From: Methylobacter sp. S3L5C | GTDB taxonomy: Bacteria; Pseudomonadota; Gammaproteobacteria; Methylococcales; Methylomonadaceae | NCBI RefSeq assembly: GCF_022788635.1 | Contig: NZ_CP076024.1 | Coordinates: forward strand, 2,480,001-2,544,000 | Reading direction: 5' to 3' | DNA length: 64,000 nucleotides | Shown here: positions 60,078-64,000 of the stretch, in pieces | Position numbering within the stretch: position 1 is the stretch's first letter | Layout: every line of letters starts with the position of its first letter | Notes under the pieces: generated by a model | Seen by the model: the letters and a program-made list of their open reading frames with translations, nothing else | The model's database searches: none | Told to the model about the DNA's origin: nothing | Position numbers and translations under genes: made by a program

Positions 60078-61238
60078 TTAGCCTTTAAATACAATGGCAG
60101 GTTCCAGGCGAATCACTTTGAGTATGCTGATGATGGCGGCAAAAATGCAGATTAAACTAACTCCCGCACCGCTGAACAGTAGTAGTTGCCAGGGAAACTT
60201 GAAGGCCAGAATGGTATGGCGCATGGCAAAACCAAATAATGCCGTTAGACCTACGCCTAAACCATAACCGATGCTGCCGACCAGAATCGCTTGTAATAAA
60301 ATCATGCGTAGTAATGTCCAGTTACTGGTACCCATGGCTTTTAGTACGCCGAATTGCCGCAAATTTTCCAGGGTGAAGTTGTAAAAAGTCTGGCCGGCAA
60401 TGGCGGCGCCGACAATAAAACCTAACAGTACCGAAATACCAAAATTAATCGGGATGCCTGTGTTGTGCATAAAATATTCATAAGTGAGAGTAATAAATTC
60501 TGTCTGGGTATAAGCCGCTAATCCGGTTTTTTCACGGATGCTGCGTGTTAGTTTGGCGAGATCCTGGCCTTTTTTTGCTTTAACCAAGACAAAAGATAAC
60601 AGTTTACGTTCTTTGGGCGCGTAGCTTTTAGCGCGTGAATACGTTGTGTATATGACGGGTTGCGATTGAAAGGTGCGCGTGACTTTGGCAATGCCGACGA
60701 CAATCGCGCGGCGATCGTTTAATTCCAGATTGTCGCCTATCTTAAGTGGAATGGCTTTGCCTCCAGGCAGTAGTGAGGGTTTTCCGAGTTTATCCCTGGC
60801 ACCGTCAATATCGACAATAACGCTATCGCTACGGCGTAAATCATCCAGTTTACCTTCCAGCATTATGGGTGGTCCGCCGATTAAAGTGGCATCATCCAGT
60901 CCTACGACATTGCAGGTTTGAAAGGTGCCATCGGTAAGACGCGCTTTTAGTAAGCCTTTATACATCGGCATTGCCCATTCGACGCCCGAGATGCCTCGTA
61001 CCCGATAAAGTTCGGTATCCTGCAAAGGTTTGATATCATCGACAAATTGTACTTTCGAGTCCATTACCCAGATATCAGGCAAGCCAACATCGGCAATAAA
61101 GCTGTAAGTACGTGACATAATGCCCAGAAAAATGGCTGGCTGCTGGGTCATAATTAACGAAGCAAAGGTCAGGCCCATTACTATGCCGATATATTTGCCC
61201 GTATCACCCATTAGCATTTTTAAGGCAATATGATTCAT
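60078..61238 (-). CDS. ABC exporter permease (DevC/FtsX-like)
   Basis: Inner-membrane subunit of 386 residues: one N-terminal helix (YIGIVMGLTFASLIM), a large periplasmic domain (about 45-260) and three C-terminal helices (GISVLLGFIVGAAIAGQTFY, ILLQAILVGSIGYGLGVGLT, LLLFSGAGVSLICIFAAII), the layout of MacB/FtsX/DevC permeases. LENLRQFGVLKAMGTSNWTL is the conserved FtsX-type loop. It heads the permease-ATPase-adaptor-outer-membrane set, which could export a small molecule, lipid or peptide. The substrate cannot be told from sequence. Confidence 0.93.
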   Translation of the reverse strand: MNHIALKMLMGDTGKYIGIVMGLTFASLIMTQQPAIFLGIMSRTYSFIADVGLPDIWVMDSKVQFVDDIKPLQDTELYRVRGISGVEWAMPMYKGLLKARLTDGTFQTCNVVGLDDATLIGGPPIMLEGKLDDLRRSDSVIVDIDGARDKLGKPSLLPGGKAIPLKIGDNLELNDRRAIVVGIAKVTRTFQSQPVIYTTYSRAKSYAPKERKLLSFVLVKAKKGQDLAKLTRSIREKTGLAAYTQTEFITLTYEYFMHNTGIPINFGISVLLGFIVGAAIAGQTFYNFTLENLRQFGVLKAMGTSNWTLLRMILLQAILVGSIGYGLGVGLTALFGFAMRHTILAFKFPWQLLLFSGAGVSLICIFAAIISILKVIRLEPAIVFKG

Positions 61239-61778
61239 GGTGTTGGTTTCTTTGTGTGTTGGGTTGGTTGGGTTACGATAGCTAATGACAGCTGTGTTAA
61301 ATGTTGGGCATCGGTATTTATGGCAGATTCATTCGCAATCAATTCAGGATACCGATGGTCAATGGCAGGTTTGATAGTAGTTGCTTGAGGTATACTAATG
61401 CTTGGATGAGCCGATTGTATAGTTAATGTATTGTCATGGCAATGGATGGTTTCGGATGAAAAATAATCTTGTCTCGATTGAAAATAGTGCTCAAGTCTAC
61501 CCATTAAAAATACCGAATAATGGTTCAATGGATATTGTCATCAATATTAAGCGTTTTAGGTATATAAGAAAAAAGCCCGGTAAATCAGCATTTATTTATT
61601 TCAAAGTCGGGTATGTGTCTAAATTTCTCTTAATATCAGCATTGTCAGGTTGGTGTTTTTTGTACGGGATTGGTTTTTGAGGTTAAAGTAGTCAAAAGTT
61701 TAGCTTGGTGGAAGCTACCTAAAAACGTCAATGAAAATCATCAAATTATGTTATTAAAAATCACTTCCAGGCAGGGCC
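61239..61778. other. Upstream region of the exporter operon with two doubtful opposing ORFs
   Basis: Two open frames lie on opposite strands and overlap each other. A minus-strand one (61235-61528, 97 codons) overlaps the permease start by 4 bases; its product is rich in Thr, Gln, His and Ser and matches nothing I know. A plus-strand one (61456-61680, 74 codons, starting MKNNLVSIENSAQ) ends in a possible membrane helix (FLLISALSGWCFLYGIGF). At most one is real. The region must also hold the exporter promoter. Confidence 0.35.
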
Positions 61779-62633
61779 ATGGTATCGAAATTAACAACAA
61801 CTGATCATAGTTCCGATGTTGTCGGGTTGAAATATGTCTACCCGGTTATTTCCCGGCGTATGGGCGGGTTATCTATTGGTATAAATTTTAATACTAATAA
61901 TGCTTGTAATTGGCGCTGTATTTATTGTCAGGTACCTGAGTTAAAAATCGGGACTGCACCTGCAATGGATTTTAAATTATTGGAAGATGAGTTAAGGTTT
62001 TTTCTTGACGACGTAATTAATGGTGATTTTTATCAACGTTTTCATGTTGATAAAAATCAGCAGGTGATTAAGGATATTGCTGTTGCCGGTAATGGTGAAC
62101 CAACCAGCTTAAAAGAGTTTGCCAAGGCAATCGATTTGATTGGCAAAATAGCAACAGAAGTCGGTGTTTTTCCGCACAGTAATTATGTACTCATTACCAA
62201 CGGTAGTTTGGTGCATCAAACTAAAGTACAGGCTGGATTAAAGAGTTTAAATTCTTATGGTGGAGAAGTCTGGTTTAAGCTGGATAGCGCTACGGAACAA
62301 GGTAGGGCCTTAATTAACAATACTGCACAAAGTTGCAAGGCCAGTGTGGAAAATCTGTTGCTTTCGGCAACGCTGTGTACGACAAAACTGCAAACCTGTT
62401 TAGTGGATTATAATAAACAAGGTTTGTCTGATAAAGAAAAGCAGGCCTATCTTAATCTATTAACGGATATTAAAAAAAGTGGCTGTAATTTGCAGACAGT
62501 TATGTTGTACACCATAGCCAGGCCTTCGTCACAGCCTGAAGCTTTGTTGTTGGCACCGTTATCCCCGGAAATATTAAATGCATTTGCTGATCAAATTCGG
62601 CTTTTGGGTTTTGATGTGTCTGTAAGCATTTGA
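61779..62633 (+). CDS. Radical SAM protein (COG0731-like)
   Basis: A 284-residue radical S-adenosylmethionine enzyme with CNWRCIYCQ (Cys43, Cys47, Cys50), which binds the [4Fe-4S] cluster, followed by a TIM-barrel half: AVAGNGEPTSLKEFAKAID is the GGEP-like SAM motif, with YVLITNGSL and VWFKLDSATEQG. The pattern resembles the wyosine-base-type COG0731 group often called Fe-S oxidoreductase. No extra Cys cluster is obvious at the C-terminus. Substrate unknown. The start follows AGGCAGGG. The next feature is the tRNA-Leu gene. Confidence 0.88.
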   Translation: MVSKLTTTDHSSDVVGLKYVYPVISRRMGGLSIGINFNTNNACNWRCIYCQVPELKIGTAPAMDFKLLEDELRFFLDDVINGDFYQRFHVDKNQQVIKDIAVAGNGEPTSLKEFAKAIDLIGKIATEVGVFPHSNYVLITNGSLVHQTKVQAGLKSLNSYGGEVWFKLDSATEQGRALINNTAQSCKASVENLLLSATLCTTKLQTCLVDYNKQGLSDKEKQAYLNLLTDIKKSGCNLQTVMLYTIARPSSQPEALLLAPLSPEILNAFADQIRLLGFDVSVSI

Positions 62634-62700
62634 TTGAAATTTTTTAAAAATATTTCTTGTTAAATAAGCAGTATGTCATTATAATTTCCGAGCTAAATGT

Positions 62701-62785
62701 GCGAATGTGGCGGAACTGGTAGACGCGCTGGATTTAGGTTCCAGTAGGTTATCCTGTGAGAGTTCGAGTCTCTCCATTCGCACCA
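62701..62785 (+). tRNA. tRNA-Leu(TAG)
   Basis: 85 bases with encoded CCA. Acceptor stem GCGAATG / CATTCGC, D-arm GGCGGAACTGGTAGACGC, anticodon arm CTGGA-TTTAGGT-TCCAG with anticodon TAG, long variable arm as in class II tRNAs, and T-arm GAGTTCGAGTCTC. Decodes CTA. It lies about 105 bases ahead of tig. Confidence 0.97.
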
Positions 62786-62890
62786 CCCAATTCTACAAAA
62801 TAAAACGATTCAGCGTTTTATATCCAGCTCTTTTAAGCCGTCTAATCGGTATTCATCAAAACTCTTCTATCAATGTATTGAGGTAAATAA

Positions 62891-64000
62891 ATGCAAGTTT
62901 CTGTCGAAAAGACATCCGAATTAAGCAGGAAAATGACTGTTAGCGTGCCCGAAGCCGTTGTTCAGGAGAAAATGGCAGAGCGTTTAAAGTCGTTGGCACG
63001 TGAAGTTAAAATTGATGGTTTTCGCCCTGGCAAAGTACCTCAGCAAGTCGTTAAGAAAATGTTTGGCGACAGGGTGCGCGGCGAAATTGCCAGTGATTTA
63101 ATTAAAGAAACTTACTATGATGCTTTGGAAGGTCAGGATTTAAAGCCTGCCGGTCACCCTCATATAGAGCCTCTGGATGAAACTGACGGCTTTAAATATA
63201 CTGCCGTGTTTGAAGTTTACCCTGAAATCTCATTGGATGGTGTTGATCAACTGGAAGTTAAGCGCCCTATTGCTACAGTTAGCGATAGTGATGTTGATAG
63301 CATGATCGACAAGCTAAGAGATCAAAAGCAAACCTGGCATTTAGTTGATCGTCCAGTTCAAGACCAGGATAATGTTACTATCTGTTTTACAGGTACTACT
63401 GAAGGCGAAAACTTTACCGATGGCAAAGTAGAAGATTTTCAGGTAGTTTGCGGCTTGAAAAAAATGATTCCCGGATTTGAAGATAATCTGGTTGGTCTTG
63501 AAGCCGGCACCAGTAAAACTTTTCAATTAAGTTTTCCGGAAGATTACGGTAACGAAAAGTTGGCAGGTAAAGCAGCAGAATTTATAGTTGATGTTGTTAA
63601 GGTTGAAGAGCCATTGTTGCCCGAGATTGATGAAGAATTCGTTAAAGCATACGGTATTGACGATGGTTCAATTGAGTCTTTCCGTAGCGATGTTAGAAAT
63701 AATATGGAAAGAGAGTTGGAGCAGGCGTTACGTAGCAAGTTGAAAGGCTCGGTAATGGATGCCTTATATGAGAAGATTCAGTTAGCGGTGCCCAATACAT
63801 TGGTTGATGTTGAAGTGGAAAACTTGATGAAGCCTTATATCGAAACAGCTAAAAGACAGAAAATGAAGCTGGATGATCTTAAGTTACCAAGAGATATATT
63901 TGAAGGCCAAGCCAAACGTCGCGTAGCATTAGGTTTGATTTTGGGTGAAATTATCCAAAAAAATGCGATTCAAATAAATGCTGATAAAGTACGTTCAACC
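62891..64000 (+). CDS. tig: Trigger factor (3' end beyond window)
   Basis: Ribosome-bound chaperone and peptidyl-prolyl isomerase. 370 of about 430 residues are visible. The N-terminal ribosome-docking domain starts MQVSVEKTSELSRKMTV and holds the signature GFRPGKVP (about 44-51). The FKBP-type PPIase domain starts near residue 155 (DNVTICFTGTTEGENFTDGK; MIPGFEDNLVGLEAG). The C-terminal helical domain is cut by the window edge. The ATG follows AGGTAAATAA. In related bacteria clpP, clpX and lon follow. Confidence 0.96.
   Translation, partial: MQVSVEKTSELSRKMTVSVPEAVVQEKMAERLKSLAREVKIDGFRPGKVPQQVVKKMFGDRVRGEIASDLIKETYYDALEGQDLKPAGHPHIEPLDETDGFKYTAVFEVYPEISLDGVDQLEVKRPIATVSDSDVDSMIDKLRDQKQTWHLVDRPVQDQDNVTICFTGTTEGENFTDGKVEDFQVVCGLKKMIPGFEDNLVGLEAGTSKTFQLSFPEDYGNEKLAGKAAEFIVDVVKVEEPLLPEIDEEFVKAYGIDDGSIESFRSDVRNNMERELEQALRSKLKGSVMDALYEKIQLAVPNTLVDVEVENLMKPYIETAKRQKMKLDDLKLPRDIFEGQAKRRVALGLILGEIIQKNAIQINADKVRST

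Overview
The window looks like chromosomal DNA of a moderately AT-rich gammaproteobacterium. The pointers are the hfq-hflX-hflK-hflC-hisZ-purA block, a fused tyrA-aroA gene, cmk-rpsA-ihfB, feoABC, a ygfZ/ygfX pair and a sigma32-type clpB promoter. The gene content would suit Methylococcales (methanotroph relatives), but no methane-oxidation gene is present, so that placement is inference only.

Region by region. 0-9 kb: the start of phoB (running off the left edge), a DUF5710 protein, a YgjP-like metallopeptidase, yaiI, a small membrane protein, clpB, then a likely phosphate-scavenging pair (PhoD-type phosphatase and glycerophosphodiesterase). phoB and phoD carry similar candidate Pho-box promoters. 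9-13 kb: a decayed patch with a frameshifted pseudogene, an ISNCY-like insertion sequence and an internally deleted IS256 relic with both terminal repeats, followed by a 2H phosphoesterase. 13-15.5 kb: a PAS-PAS-GGDEF-EAL protein whose best start is followed by an in-frame stop. 15.5-24.7 kb: ctaA/ygfZ, ygfX, hfq, hflX, hflKC, hisZ, purA. 25-26.4 kb: a tyrosine phosphatase and a dienelactone hydrolase. 27-38 kb: gyrA, then an aromatic amino acid/serine/histidine run (serC, pheA, hisC, tyrA-aroA) leading into cmk, rpsA and ihfB. 38.5-44 kb: feoABC behind a Fur box, tRNA-Arg(CCT), rhlE, queG.

44-64 kb is more accessory: a secreted beta-propeller protein; a three-gene overlapping signalling operon (HD-GYP response regulator, CheB-CheR-PAS fusion, hybrid histidine kinase with Hpt); a seven-helix membrane protein; mtgA cut at its 5' end by an IS3-family element; a tripartite exporter operon (ABC permease, ABC ATPase, HlyD-type adaptor, NodT-type outer-membrane factor); a radical SAM protein; tRNA-Leu(TAG); and the start of tig (running off the right edge).

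I found no CRISPR array, prophage or recognisable defence island, and no clearly new multi-gene system. The observations most worth following up are the IS-truncated mtgA with no target-site duplication, the codon-3 stop in the c-di-GMP gene, the paired Pho-box promoters, an unannotated 56-residue membrane protein, the hisZ start lying just beyond the hflC terminator, and an 84-codon start-less open stretch at 53.9-54.2 kb that may be a dispersed element.
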